Of a stretch of DNA of 23,051 nucleotides, positions 1-8,542 are shown piece after piece; position 1 is the first letter of the stretch, and every line of letters begins with the position of its first letter. The stretch is from a virus. Location: positions 1 through 23,051 of IMG/VR virus record IMGVR_UViG_3300040808_000441; one strand, written 5' to 3'. The translations under genes and the position numbers were made by a program. Under the pieces are notes generated by a model. It did no database searches. It saw nothing but the letters and a program-made list of their open reading frames with translations, and had not been told where the DNA came from.

Positions 1-2935
1 ATACTTGCATTGAGTTTGGTATAATATAAGATTCAAACTCACTTGTACCTGGCTGCTCTTTTATTCCGCCAGCCTCAAGAATAGTTTCTTCAACCCAAGC
101 AGTGTTAAAGAATCTTAGTTCTCCACCCGGAGTATTACAAATTCCAGCGTTTAATATATTATTCCAAGTTTCACCTCCATACGCACCAGAGAAAACTCCC
201 GGATCTCCACTCCAGTAAAGTCTTTCAAACCGGCCAGCCGCCCTTGCAAAAACTGTATAAGTAGAACCATTTGGTGTTGCAATTGGTGTTCCTCCTGGGG
301 TTTCTGAAATCCAAGCTACACCTATAAAATCATTCTCAGACCCAGTGCTACCGACAAATGCTCTATTTGAACCTATTTGAAATGTTCCATATTTTTCTAG
401 ATTGTCCCTATTAGTCGGATCACTAGGCACAACATAAGGTAAAGTAAATGGTATAGATAATCTTTGGTCAAACTCGACGTCAGTAGCATAAATGCTATTG
501 CCATTAAAAGGATTTGTGCCTACAATCCAGCTAGGATCACTAAATCCCACTTTATCTGCTATTGTGTAATTAAACGGATTAGGAGCACTTTGGAAGGGCA
601 GCTGATCATATGCTCCATTGTAGCTACTAGGTCCAAGACCAGTGCCGTCTGCGCCTTCCATACTAACATTATCAATTTGTTGATAAGATGGTGTTGATCC
701 ATCTTTTGGCGTTGTGAATGTATATATAAAGAACAGCCGATACGGAGTACCTGTAGCAGAAAGATATCTCTCGCCTTGAAATTGCTCTTCTTTCCATGCG
801 CTAGGAGTTTCACCATTACTAACATACTTCAACTTATATTTGTGTCTTCTTCCGTCTATAAAGTTTTTTGCAAAATACGATCTTTCTTCGCCGAAAGCTG
901 TAAACTTGCTGTCAATAATACTCATGTCGATCATACGCCAGAGCTGAGAATCGTCAAAAGAATCTAGACCAAAGAAATCTATTAGTTCACTTTCATTAAT
1001 TCTAATTGCTGTAAACGCTCTGTCTGGGAAATTTTCATCAGCTAATCCTATAATTTCTTCATTAAAAGCAACGTTTGTGAATTGGCCAAGCGCCGGCGAA
1101 CCTACTAATGTTTTTAAATCTGTAAATGGAGATTGTCCACTTGCGTTTGTAGGTAGCGCCGATGTAGGAACAGCAGATGATGTATCAATTTCAAATATAT
1201 CAACATACTCTTGAAACGTCTTTAGATCATACGATCCAAAAGCATCTGGCTGACCGTCAGAACCAATTCCGTCTCTAGGTCTGTTTGACTTTGGTCCCAT
1301 CGGCATTGTAACATAGTTAGGTCCTGATTCTGGCTGGGGAGGATTATTACTAGGATGGCTTTCCGAGCCGCCAACAATAGGTATGAGCTGTCCACTGTCA
1401 TTATAAATTTCAGTTGGATCAAAATTAACTAATTCTTCTAGTCTAGGAGCTCTTGGTGCTGCTGATGGAACGTCTACTCTATCGTTACAAATAAGTGCTA
1501 CCGTCTTGTTTCTAACAAGAGCTGTGTTAAAATAATAGGTTTTTGTTATAATTGGAAAGACTGTAGCCTTTGAATTAAAATCTCTGTCTGTCAAACTAAA
1601 TGCTTGGTAGTATCTTAATAAAAATCCTGTTTTACCTATTAACATAACTAATGGTACGCCATCTGCCGTAGGGTGTGGAGATCCGCCTGGTGTGGCACTA
1701 AACCAACCAATATAACTTGCACCAAGTTTAGAGTCAATTAAACTCATAGTAGTCACAGGATTACTATCCTGTGGAGACATGTTTTGGACAAATATATTAT
1801 TTACAAATTGACCATCAAGTGGTATCGGGTAACTATATACTTTGCCATTGTATGGTAAGGGAACTCCGCCGGCAAAGGCTGTAGGACCTCTGTGAGCTTG
1901 TCCCATAAAATTTGGAAACTCATCAACTGCATATGGACCTGCGCCCGAACCTGAATATTGATACTGTGGAAATTCTACCCAACTAGGTACTCCGCCTTCA
2001 TCAGCAATAGTAGAGCCAATAAATGGAATCATGTCAGGTGCGCCTGTAAAAGATTCAGGAACAGATATCTCTGCTTCAGATCCGCTATCAATTCCAAATT
2101 CTCTATCAGTAGTCATTGCAGCAAAATCTGGCAACTGTTTGACAAGTTCTTTAGCAGCCGTTGCTCCTAAAGATTGTAAAGGATTCGCAGATGCAGGAGA
2201 TGCTGCTGCATTAACTGCTTCTTGCTTTTGCTGTAGAATACTTTTTGCTACAATAGCTCCAGTAATTGGATTAATTAGATCAGCTAAAAGATTTGGAATA
2301 TCTAATGATGATTTGTATTCTGGTCTAGGTGCTGCCCATCTTTTGTTAGGTAGTGTTTTGTCTGCAATATCTACAACTCTACCTGGTCCAGCTTTAGCAT
2401 TTGAAGGTTGTGCTGTAGAATAAGCTATCGATGCGTCCATACTTTTATAACCAAGATACTCTCCTAGAGCATAAGGAGTATTTTGCTTAATAGGTCCTAC
2501 TTCTCCTTCGTCTTCAGATACGCCGCCATCAGCTTCCCAATAGAATTTGCCGTCTACTCGTAATAAAGCTCTTGTTTCTTCAGGATCTATTTCAAGTCCA
2601 AGTGCTTCAAGATAATATTCTCTTTGTTTTTCAACATCGCCAAGAATACCATCTTCACCTGTCATTTCCGCAGGATCGCCTATGCCTCCGTTCAAAGGCT
2701 CAGGTGTTTCTATTAGTTTCCTTACTTCTTCAGCTTTGTTTCCACTTGCGCCGCTTAATGAAACTGCTAACTGTGCTTTTTCTAAATCATTCATTACCCA
2801 ACTGGAAACTAATCCTGTATCTGGATTTTCTGCACGTTTACGCACTAATCTAATTTCATCTCTAATATTAGTAGTAGCAGTGATGATACGATTATATTCT
2901 GGTGTTAAATCTAAATGCTTATACGGATCTGACAT
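1..2935 (-). CDS. Large virion structural protein (tail/baseplate-like), partial at C-terminus
   Basis: An open frame starts at 2935 (MSDPYKHLDL) and is still open at base 1, so at least 978 residues are present and the C-terminus lies outside the window. I spot-checked the frame near 2900, 1700, 1480, 320 and 1-60 and saw no stop. I do not recognise a named family. The protein is rich in Gly, Pro, Asn, Ser and aromatic residues, with no signal peptide or membrane segment, as in phage tail or baseplate proteins. It contains a duplicated segment: YIGWFSATPGGSP (about residue 408) and FIGVAWISETPGGTP (about residue 871), each followed some 50-60 residues later by a related FNTA(L/W)V stretch. 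The start codon overlaps the stop of the upstream peptidase gene (TAATG), so the two are translationally coupled. Role in the virion is inferred from neighbours and composition. Confidence 0.72.
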   Translation of the reverse strand, partial: MSDPYKHLDLTPEYNRIITATTNIRDEIRLVRKRAENPDTGLVSSWVMNDLEKAQLAVSLSGASGNKAEEVRKLIETPEPLNGGIGDPAEMTGEDGILGDVEKQREYYLEALGLEIDPEETRALLRVDGKFYWEADGGVSEDEGEVGPIKQNTPYALGEYLGYKSMDASIAYSTAQPSNAKAGPGRVVDIADKTLPNKRWAAPRPEYKSSLDIPNLLADLINPITGAIVAKSILQQKQEAVNAAASPASANPLQSLGATAAKELVKQLPDFAAMTTDREFGIDSGSEAEISVPESFTGAPDMIPFIGSTIADEGGVPSWVEFPQYQYSGSGAGPYAVDEFPNFMGQAHRGPTAFAGGVPLPYNGKVYSYPIPLDGQFVNNIFVQNMSPQDSNPVTTMSLIDSKLGASYIGWFSATPGGSPHPTADGVPLVMLIGKTGFLLRYYQAFSLTDRDFNSKATVFPIITKTYYFNTALVRNKTVALICNDRVDVPSAAPRAPRLEELVNFDPTEIYNDSGQLIPIVGGSESHPSNNPPQPESGPNYVTMPMGPKSNRPRDGIGSDGQPDAFGSYDLKTFQEYVDIFEIDTSSAVPTSALPTNASGQSPFTDLKTLVGSPALGQFTNVAFNEEIIGLADENFPDRAFTAIRINESELIDFFGLDSFDDSQLWRMIDMSIIDSKFTAFGEERSYFAKNFIDGRRHKYKLKYVSNGETPSAWKEEQFQGERYLSATGTPYRLFFIYTFTTPKDGSTPSYQQIDNVSMEGADGTGLGPSSYNGAYDQLPFQSAPNPFNYTIADKVGFSDPSWIVGTNPFNGNSIYATDVEFDQRLSIPFTLPYVVPSDPTNRDNLEKYGTFQIGSNRAFVGSTGSENDFIGVAWISETPGGTPIATPNGSTYTVFARAAGRFERLYWSGDPGVFSGAYGGETWNNILNAGICNTPGGELRFFNTAWVEETILEAGGIKEQPGTSEFESYIIPNSMQV

Positions 2936-4023
2936 TAGCCTATGTTATCCCTTGTTTTCATTATGTCTGCTAGGTATAGCGGAGCATACTCTGTTTTAGT
3001 TGGTAGGCCTTCTGAGTCGCCGCCGCCCCAATATCTATTTGAAAGAATTCCTGTAATTTTTCCAGCTTGTTGCCCCTTCCAAGCAATATCAACATGTATA
3101 TCTCTATTGTTCATATATCCTCGACCTATTCCAATTCCAGTACAACCTGCATTTGCACAAGCCTGAACAAAATTCAACATTATTTCAAGGTCGTCTTTAT
3201 TAGTTGCATATAATTCTTTACCGCCCATCTTGTCTAAGTAAAGTACTACATCAGCGCCATAGCCTTTGTCGTGTCTGTTTGATCCTGTTCTATTTTTACG
3301 GTTAATTCCACCTTGATTTTTTGGAACTTGGCCGCCACTAGTAATTAAAACATCAACCTTTGCTGTTGCTGCTGCACCTTCTATAATACTGTATAGTTCT
3401 TGTTGTATAGGCAAAGACCTAAAAGAACCAGCATTGCCATATTTAACTTTGCCAGTAGCACTTCCTGTTTTAACTGAAAAAGTACTAAACGGTGCATCAG
3501 GAAGGGAAACAATAGTTCCTTCTGGAGTTGTAACAACTTCTTTTCCTGCGTAACCTGTAGGTTTGTTCTGTGTTGTTCCCACTCCGCCTAGGTACCCGCC
3601 AATGGCCGCGCCTGCTGATTGCACAGATGCATAGGTAGTAGGATTTACATTTACCCAATTTGTAGGATTTGCAAGTTCTCCGTTAATTTGATCTAATTGC
3701 CCTGAGCTCTTAAGAGCTTCCATTTTCATTGCATGTTGTGCAATGTTTGCAGGGTTGTTAGCTACAGTATCTGCTTGTCTTATATACACTCCTTTAGTGT
3801 CAGTATCTAATCTATCTGCAATGATACGCATATCATATTGGATATCTTCAAATATAGATGCTATTTCTCTAAGACATGCCTGGTGTGCTAAATCATGGTC
3901 AATATGAACGTGATCCGGAGGACTACTACCCGGATCAGTATCAATGTCTGTATGATTAACCGTGGTTTGGCCAGTACCTTCAACGGTCGCTTCTTCAAAA
4001 ATATTGCCGGGTCTTGCAGCCAT
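2935..4023 (-). CDS. M15-like peptidoglycan peptidase, probably virion-associated
   Basis: A 362-residue protein. The C-terminal half carries a hedgehog/D-Ala-D-Ala peptidase (M15-type) zinc signature: SNRHDKGYGAD (H251, D258) and, after a helix, DIHVDIAW (H310, D312). In the family these residues bind zinc and cleave peptide cross-links of murein. The N-terminal ~200 residues are Gly/Ala/Thr-rich without a signal peptide, and include a helical stretch around 48-75, fitting a tail or baseplate component that carries the lytic domain. It lies directly upstream of the large structural gene with a TAATG overlap, and a late promoter (CTAAATA, 4050-4056) precedes it, so it is expressed with virion genes rather than being a simple early enzyme. 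RBS GAGGA sits a few bases before the ATG. It could be an endolysin instead, but the structural context argues for a virion lysin. Confidence 0.7.
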   Translation of the reverse strand: MAARPGNIFEEATVEGTGQTTVNHTDIDTDPGSSPPDHVHIDHDLAHQACLREIASIFEDIQYDMRIIADRLDTDTKGVYIRQADTVANNPANIAQHAMKMEALKSSGQLDQINGELANPTNWVNVNPTTYASVQSAGAAIGGYLGGVGTTQNKPTGYAGKEVVTTPEGTIVSLPDAPFSTFSVKTGSATGKVKYGNAGSFRSLPIQQELYSIIEGAAATAKVDVLITSGGQVPKNQGGINRKNRTGSNRHDKGYGADVVLYLDKMGGKELYATNKDDLEIMLNFVQACANAGCTGIGIGRGYMNNRDIHVDIAWKGQQAGKITGILSNRYWGGGDSEGLPTKTEYAPLYLADIMKTRDNIG

Positions 4024-4049
4024 GGTTGTCCTCGCTCTATATTACTATA

Positions 4050-4056
4050 TATTTAG
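4050..4056 (-). promoter_or_regulatory. T4-type late promoter (CTAAATA) for the M15-like peptidase and structural gene
   Basis: Minus-strand CTAAATA matches the late-promoter -10 core of T4-like phages. Using T4 spacing, transcription would begin near 4045 at a G, giving a ~22 nt leader with a GAGGA ribosome-binding site before the ATG at 4023. Confidence 0.6.
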
Positions 4057-4064
4057 CCGAGGTT

Positions 4065-4355
4065 TTAGACCATTTGAATATTGCTGGTACTCGTAGTGTA
4101 TTGTTTTGCGATATCTGATTCTGTTTTAGCAATACAACTTACTGTGGATGCTAAAACGTTAAATTTAGCATCTGGTGATACACTATACATATATGGCGCC
4201 AATCCTAGGCCTTGCTGTTGCATAACCAATACCATAGGTTTATGTAGTGTAAATTTTGTATCTGATTCATCTTCGAGACGAGCAACAATCTCTTCGCCTG
4301 AGCTTAGTTTTAGAGACACGGTGTCTCCGTTTTTGTATGGGGTTTCAATTAACAT
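4065..4355 (-). CDS. Small Sm/SH3-barrel-like phage protein of unknown function
   Basis: A 96-residue protein. I start it at the ATG at 4355 (MLIETPYKNG), one base after the glutaredoxin stop. An upstream in-frame ATG at 4397 would overlap glutaredoxin by 41 bases and has no better ribosome site. The N-terminal half reads as alternating beta strands with GDTVSLKLSSGEEIVARLED, resembling the small beta-barrel (Sm/SH3) pattern in which the GEE turn links two strands. The middle is hydrophobic with MQQQGLGLAPYMY, and the C-terminus is polar. Being last of the nrdA-nrdB-glutaredoxin cluster does not by itself imply a role in nucleotide metabolism. Function unknown. Confidence 0.72.
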   Translation of the reverse strand: MLIETPYKNGDTVSLKLSSGEEIVARLEDESDTKFTLHKPMVLVMQQQGLGLAPYMYSVSPDAKFNVLASTVSCIAKTESDIAKQYTTSTSNIQMV

Positions 4356-4356
4356 A

Positions 4357-4608
4357 TTATAAAGTGTATCCTGTTCCGTTATATCCGGTGTTATCAATGT
4401 ATTCTATCATTTGTTCGTAGCCGCCTACACTTGTTCCGCTTATCTTAATTTGCGGGAATGTTCTTGCTGTAGGAAACTGTTCAAACAATTCTTCACGAGT
4501 AAAATCTGTGTCTAATGTATAGTACTCAAATTTTAGATTATACTTTTCACAAAATGCTTTTGCCTTTGTACAACTTGGACATGCTGGCTTGCCATAAATT
4601 TCAATCAT
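4357..4608 (-). CDS. nrdC: Glutaredoxin (electron donor for ribonucleotide reductase)
   Basis: An 83-residue thioredoxin-fold protein with the active site CPSC at residues 10-13, the cis-proline TFPQI near residue 52, and the GGYEQM glutathione/substrate-binding turn. Length is typical for phage and bacterial glutaredoxins. In the cell it would reduce the oxidised tail of NrdA after each catalytic round. Its ATG overlaps the nrdB stop (ATGA), so it is translationally coupled to the enzyme it serves. The symbol nrdC is that used for the T4 homologue; an alternative label is grx. Confidence 0.92.
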   Translation of the reverse strand: MIEIYGKPACPSCTKAKAFCEKYNLKFEYYTLDTDFTREELFEQFPTARTFPQIKISGTSVGGYEQMIEYIDNTGYNGTGYTL

Positions 4609-5708
4609 AATGAAAAGCCTTTTAATGAGTCCTTGTCTACGTCTTGTTTGATGCCGCCAATGATATATGACTCTACTTCAGTCTCTTGTGGTGCAACTTG
4701 TAGCCCAGAGCTACTTAACCAATGTGTAGTCCATGGAAGCGGGTTAGTGTTTACTGGTTGGTCAAATATTGCATTGAAGCCTAGAGCCTTTAGTCTACGG
4801 TTAGCAATGTACTCTACATATTGATGTAACAATGTACTGTTGAGTCCAATCATGCTTCCGTCTTTGAACAGGTAGTCTGCCCAATCTTTTTCTTCTGCAA
4901 CACACTCGCGCCACAGATCGTATACTTCTTCTTGGCATTCTTTTGCAATCTTGGCCATTTCTGGATCGTCTTTGCCTTGCGACCACAACTTCAATACGTG
5001 TGTGCTTAGTGCCAAGTGTTGTGCTTCGTCTCTAGCAATAAGACTAATAATCTTAGCTGAACCTTCCATTAGCTTTAGTTCTCCAAAGCCAAATGTACAT
5101 GCAAAACTTACATAGAAACGCAAGCCTTCTAGAATGTTTACAGTCTGCATAGCAAGATACATTTTCTTTTTTACATCTCGCATACTGCCTTCGCCACGGT
5201 GTGTGTAAGCATCAGCTGCTTCTGTAAATGCATCATAGTGTTTAGTAACACTTGTTGCACGAGCAATAATCTTCTCGTCATCTAGAATAGTGTCAAACAC
5301 TTCTGCAGGGTCAGCATACACGTTCTTCATAATATGTGTGTAGCTACGTGAGTGAATTGTTTCAAAGAAGTCCCAAGTAACAATACAACCTTCTAGTTCA
5401 GGAAGTGAAACATGCGGCAAAAATGCCAGGCATGGACCACGTCCTTGGACACTGTCGAGCAGTGTTTGATACTTTAAGTTAGCTGTAAAGATATGCTTCT
5501 GCTCTGGACGGAAGTTAGCAAAGTCAGCACGATCTTTTTGTAGACTTACTTCTTCTGGACGCCAAAAGTATCCAAGCATAGTTTGATTTAGTTTATCAAA
5601 CACTGGAAACTTAAACACATCATAACGCTGTGTATTTTGATCTGCACCGAAGAACATATTCTGTTTGGTGAAGTCTACTTTTTCTTTATTAAAAACGGTC
5701 TTTGCCAT
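4605..5708 (-). CDS. nrdB: Class Ia ribonucleoside-diphosphate reductase beta (radical) subunit
   Basis: A 367-residue protein, near the 376 residues of E. coli NrdB. The iron site and tyrosyl radical are intact: D85 region (LLDSVQG), E116 and H119 in FFETIHSRSY, radical tyrosine Y123, then the second pair of ligands in the LEGLRFYVSF and RDEAQHL helices. It makes the stable radical that NrdA uses to reduce ribonucleoside diphosphates for phage DNA synthesis. The radical tyrosine marks it as a true class Ia enzyme rather than the Mn/Fe class Ic type. Start ATG 5708 is preceded by GAGGA. A consensus sigma70-type promoter lies just upstream, so it can be transcribed independently of nrdA. Confidence 0.96.
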   Translation of the reverse strand: MAKTVFNKEKVDFTKQNMFFGADQNTQRYDVFKFPVFDKLNQTMLGYFWRPEEVSLQKDRADFANFRPEQKHIFTANLKYQTLLDSVQGRGPCLAFLPHVSLPELEGCIVTWDFFETIHSRSYTHIMKNVYADPAEVFDTILDDEKIIARATSVTKHYDAFTEAADAYTHRGEGSMRDVKKKMYLAMQTVNILEGLRFYVSFACTFGFGELKLMEGSAKIISLIARDEAQHLALSTHVLKLWSQGKDDPEMAKIAKECQEEVYDLWRECVAEEKDWADYLFKDGSMIGLNSTLLHQYVEYIANRRLKALGFNAIFDQPVNTNPLPWTTHWLSSSGLQVAPQETEVESYIIGGIKQDVDKDSLKGFSL

Positions 5709-5741
5709 TTGTCTTCCTCTGTATGTCTGTCTTACTATATC

Positions 5742-5770
5742 AGTATAGTAGTTCTATGCGGTTTTGTCAA
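5742..5770 (-). promoter_or_regulatory. Host sigma70-type promoter for nrdB-glutaredoxin
   Basis: On the minus strand TTGACA (5765-5770), exactly 17 bases, then TATACT (5742-5747). The match is six of six at -35 and five of six at -10 in the nrdA-nrdB gap, ahead of the nrdB ATG at 5708. Expected start is near 5735. This is an early-type promoter read by host polymerase. Confidence 0.75.
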
Positions 5771-5773
5771 CCA

Positions 5774-8077
5774 TTAAATTGCACATGCTTCACATTCTTC
5801 ATCATCTTCTGTTATAGATTCTGGCTGTAATTCAACTTGCGGCTTTTCATCTTCCAATTCACTTGGATCAGTTTTGTAATCGTAGGTGTTTTGATAGTAA
5901 GATGTTTTCCAACCATACTTGTATGTGTTTAACAAATCTTTTATCATTACACTCATTGGTACCTCATTGTTTTCAAACTGCGTAGGATTATAACTCCAAT
6001 TTCCTGATATAGCTTGATCAAAAAACTTCTGCATTACTGCAACAACATTAATGTAACCTTCGTTGTTTGGCATATCCCAAAGCAAAGAATAATAATTCTT
6101 TAGCGTTTGATACTGTGGAACAATCTGCTTAAGAGGCCCTTTCTTGGACTTCTTAACGGACAAGTAGCCTCTAGGAGGTTCGATTCCATTTGTTGCGTTC
6201 GACACAACGGAACTGCTTTCCGAAGGCATTTGTGCGGACAAAGTGCTGTGCCTAAGTCCGAATTCCAATATGTCTTTCCTAAGAGATGCCCAATCATAAT
6301 TAAGTTTATTTTCTACAATAGTATCAACATCTGTCTTATATGTATCAATAGGAAGGATGCCGTCGCTGTATTTAGTGCGGTCAAAGTAGTCACAAGCGCC
6401 TCTTTCCTGCGCTAAATTGTTGCTGGCTTTAAGCAAATAGTATTGGAACGCTTCAGTTAAGTCATGTACTAACTTCCATGCTTCTTTATCACTGTATTGT
6501 ACTTTATTCTTAGCAAGGAAGTGCGCTAGTCCAATGTAGCCTATACCTAATGAACGTCTTGCTTTTGTGCTAATTTCAGCTGCCTTGATTGGATACTTTT
6601 GGTAGTCAATAATTTCTTCTAATGCTCTAACTGCTAGATCGCATAATTCTTCTAAGTCGTCTAACTGTCTAATAATACCAACGTTGATTGCTGACAAAAT
6701 ACATAGAGCAATTTCACCTTCTGGATCATCAATGTGTGTCAAAGGTTTTGTTGGAAGTGTAATCTCTTGACACAAGTTGCTCATGTAAACTGTGTCCTTG
6801 AATGAACTGTGTGTGTTACAGTGATCAACATTCATAATATAAATGCGTCCTGTTTCTGCACGTTCTTTAATTAGAGCAGAAAACAATTCCATTGCCGGAA
6901 TAGATCTTTTCTTAATACTTGTAGCACGTTCATACTTTTCATAAAGTTCTTGAAACTTGTCTGCATCACCAAAGTATGCTTCGTACAGTCCAGGCACATC
7001 ATGTGGTGAGAAAAGAGTTATGTCTCCACCGGACAACAACCTTTCATACATTGTTTTGTTAAGTTGAATCGAATAGTCTAGCTTACGTACTCTGTTGTCC
7101 TCTGTACCTTTGTTGTTCTTAAGTACAAGGATGTCTTCAATCTCTTGATGCCAAAACGGGAAGTGTGTAGTAGCACTACCACCGCGTACACCATTTTGCG
7201 TACAACAACGTACAGTTGATTCAAACTTTTTTAAGAATGGGACTATTCCTGTGTGGGCAACTTCTCCACCCCTAATTTTTGAATTAACGCCTCTGATTCT
7301 TCCCGCGTTAATGCCAATTCCTGCTCGTTGGGCTGTATAGCGTCCAATAGCCATGTCACTGGCAAAAATACTATCGAGAGTATCGTCACTGTCAACAAGA
7401 ACACAACTAGCAAACTGGCGAACAGGGGTACGCACACCAGCCATAACGGGTGTAGGTATGTTGATCTTAAATAATGAGGTCGCATCATAATATCTCCTTA
7501 CGTAATGCATACGTGTTTCTTTTGGGTAGTTAGCAAACAATGTTGCTGCGATCATCATGTACATCATTTGAGGAGTTTCAAAAATTTCTCCAGTAGAACG
7601 ATCCTGACATAGATACTTGTCAACCACTTGACGTAGTCCAGCATAAGTAAAGTTCTCATCTCGCTTGTGACGAATGTAACTATCTAATGTTGTAATCTCG
7701 TCTGCTGTGTATGACTTTAATATAGCCGGGTCGTATACACTACGCTCAATATTACTATTAATATTTTGCTGTAATGTAATAGCATTGTACTCGCCAAAGA
7801 CCATTTTGTTTACACCATAAGATAGTAAACGTGCTGCCGCATATTGATAGTTTGGATTGTCTAAACTAATAAGATCGTTTGCGCTACGTACTAACACTTC
7901 TTGAATCTCAGCAGTACTCATGCCATCGTAAAATTGTAAATTGGCGTTCATTTCAATTTGACTTGAACTTACTCCAGCTAAGTTCTCACATGCATGTTCC
8001 ACAACTTTGTGGATCTTGTCAATGTTGAGTGATTCTTTAGTGCCGTCACGCTTGACGATCATTGTTCCATTAGACAT
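5774..8077 (-). CDS. nrdA: Class Ia ribonucleoside-diphosphate reductase alpha (catalytic) subunit
   Basis: A 767-residue protein (E. coli NrdA: 761). Residues 5-90 form an ATP-cone (VKRDGTKESLNIDKI...), the allosteric activity domain. Catalytic cysteines are C225 (QFASCVLV), C436 (SNLCQEI) and C459 (GEIALC), and the radical-transfer tyrosine pair is Y727-Y728 (KTSYYQNT). The enzyme reduces ribonucleoside diphosphates to dNTP precursors, with the radical supplied by NrdB and reducing power by glutaredoxin. The flexible tail ends CEACAI, so the redox pair is C762-x2-C765, tighter than the CESGAC of E. coli. RBS GAGGAAAAG precedes ATG 8077. A CTAAATA late-type element sits 24 bases upstream. 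No intron or inserted homing endonuclease is seen. Confidence 0.97.
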   Translation of the reverse strand: MSNGTMIVKRDGTKESLNIDKIHKVVEHACENLAGVSSSQIEMNANLQFYDGMSTAEIQEVLVRSANDLISLDNPNYQYAAARLLSYGVNKMVFGEYNAITLQQNINSNIERSVYDPAILKSYTADEITTLDSYIRHKRDENFTYAGLRQVVDKYLCQDRSTGEIFETPQMMYMMIAATLFANYPKETRMHYVRRYYDATSLFKINIPTPVMAGVRTPVRQFASCVLVDSDDTLDSIFASDMAIGRYTAQRAGIGINAGRIRGVNSKIRGGEVAHTGIVPFLKKFESTVRCCTQNGVRGGSATTHFPFWHQEIEDILVLKNNKGTEDNRVRKLDYSIQLNKTMYERLLSGGDITLFSPHDVPGLYEAYFGDADKFQELYEKYERATSIKKRSIPAMELFSALIKERAETGRIYIMNVDHCNTHSSFKDTVYMSNLCQEITLPTKPLTHIDDPEGEIALCILSAINVGIIRQLDDLEELCDLAVRALEEIIDYQKYPIKAAEISTKARRSLGIGYIGLAHFLAKNKVQYSDKEAWKLVHDLTEAFQYYLLKASNNLAQERGACDYFDRTKYSDGILPIDTYKTDVDTIVENKLNYDWASLRKDILEFGLRHSTLSAQMPSESSSVVSNATNGIEPPRGYLSVKKSKKGPLKQIVPQYQTLKNYYSLLWDMPNNEGYINVVAVMQKFFDQAISGNWSYNPTQFENNEVPMSVMIKDLLNTYKYGWKTSYYQNTYDYKTDPSELEDEKPQVELQPESITEDDEECEACAI

Positions 8078-8100
8078 TTCTTTTCCTCTTTGTTATTTGA

Positions 8101-8107
8101 TATTTAG
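8101..8107 (-). promoter_or_regulatory. Late-type promoter element (CTAAATA) before nrdA
   Basis: Minus-strand CTAAATA overlapping the stop of the upstream gene. T4 spacing would start RNA near 8096 with a short leader carrying GAGGA. The position is good, but late transcription of a nucleotide-metabolism gene would be unusual, so this may be a chance match. Confidence 0.4.
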
Positions 8108-8529
8108 TGAAGTGGCGGCATCTTATATTCAAGTTCAGAGTAGACAGTTTGTGGTAAGTCTTTTCTATGAACATAAGAGTCTCCGTTGAAACCAACAACA
8201 AAATTATCTATCATTAGTAGGTAATGAGTATCTGAGTTTTTGTTGTCTCGTGTTATGTTTATCTCAAAATTCGAGGTAGATAAACGATCTGTTAACTGTA
8301 AAGAATAACATATTGCAAGGATTTTTACAAATTTACAATAGACATTTTCCTCTAATAATTGCCAAGGATCAGGCCATGTGCTTTGTGTATATGGATCAAT
8401 TGCAAGTGTAGTTAATGGTGCTTGGTTATAGAAGTCGATAGCGGTTTGTATAGGGTCATCACACACTTCTAACATGTCTCTAAACTCGCGCCAGAGAGAC
8501 ATTCTATCTTCAAATTTTTTGTCAAACAT
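8104..8529 (-). CDS. Hypothetical protein, 141 aa
   Basis: I do not recognise a family. The protein is soluble, mixed alpha/beta and slightly acidic. It starts with a helical segment (MFDKKFEDRMSLWREFRDML), has a Pro/Trp-rich middle (STWPDPWQLLEENVYCKFVKIL) and ends with beta-like strands (HYLLMIDNFVVGFNG). No signal peptide or membrane segment. The stop is 27 bases before nrdA; its start follows the tail-fibre gene stop by 13 bases without a clear Shine-Dalgarno site, suggesting reinitiation. Position between a tail gene and nrdA gives no secure role. Confidence 0.7.
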   Translation of the reverse strand: MFDKKFEDRMSLWREFRDMLEVCDDPIQTAIDFYNQAPLTTLAIDPYTQSTWPDPWQLLEENVYCKFVKILAICYSLQLTDRLSTSNFEINITRDNKNSDTHYLLMIDNFVVGFNGDSYVHRKDLPQTVYSELEYKMPPLH

Positions 8530-8542
8530 TAATTTTTACACA

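Noticed and set aside
464-2853. Several short open frames on both strands in the left 2.9 kb
   Set aside because: They overlap one continuous minus-strand frame that is open from 2935 to base 1 and has protein-like composition; the short ones are low-complexity shadows.
4356-4397. Upstream start for the Sm/SH3-like protein
   Set aside because: It overlaps glutaredoxin by 41 bases without a good ribosome site; ATG 4355 directly follows the glutaredoxin stop.
7243-7488. An 81-aa hydrophobic frame on the minus strand
   Set aside because: It lies in another frame wholly inside nrdA, over conserved RNR residues including C225; no ribosome site of its own.
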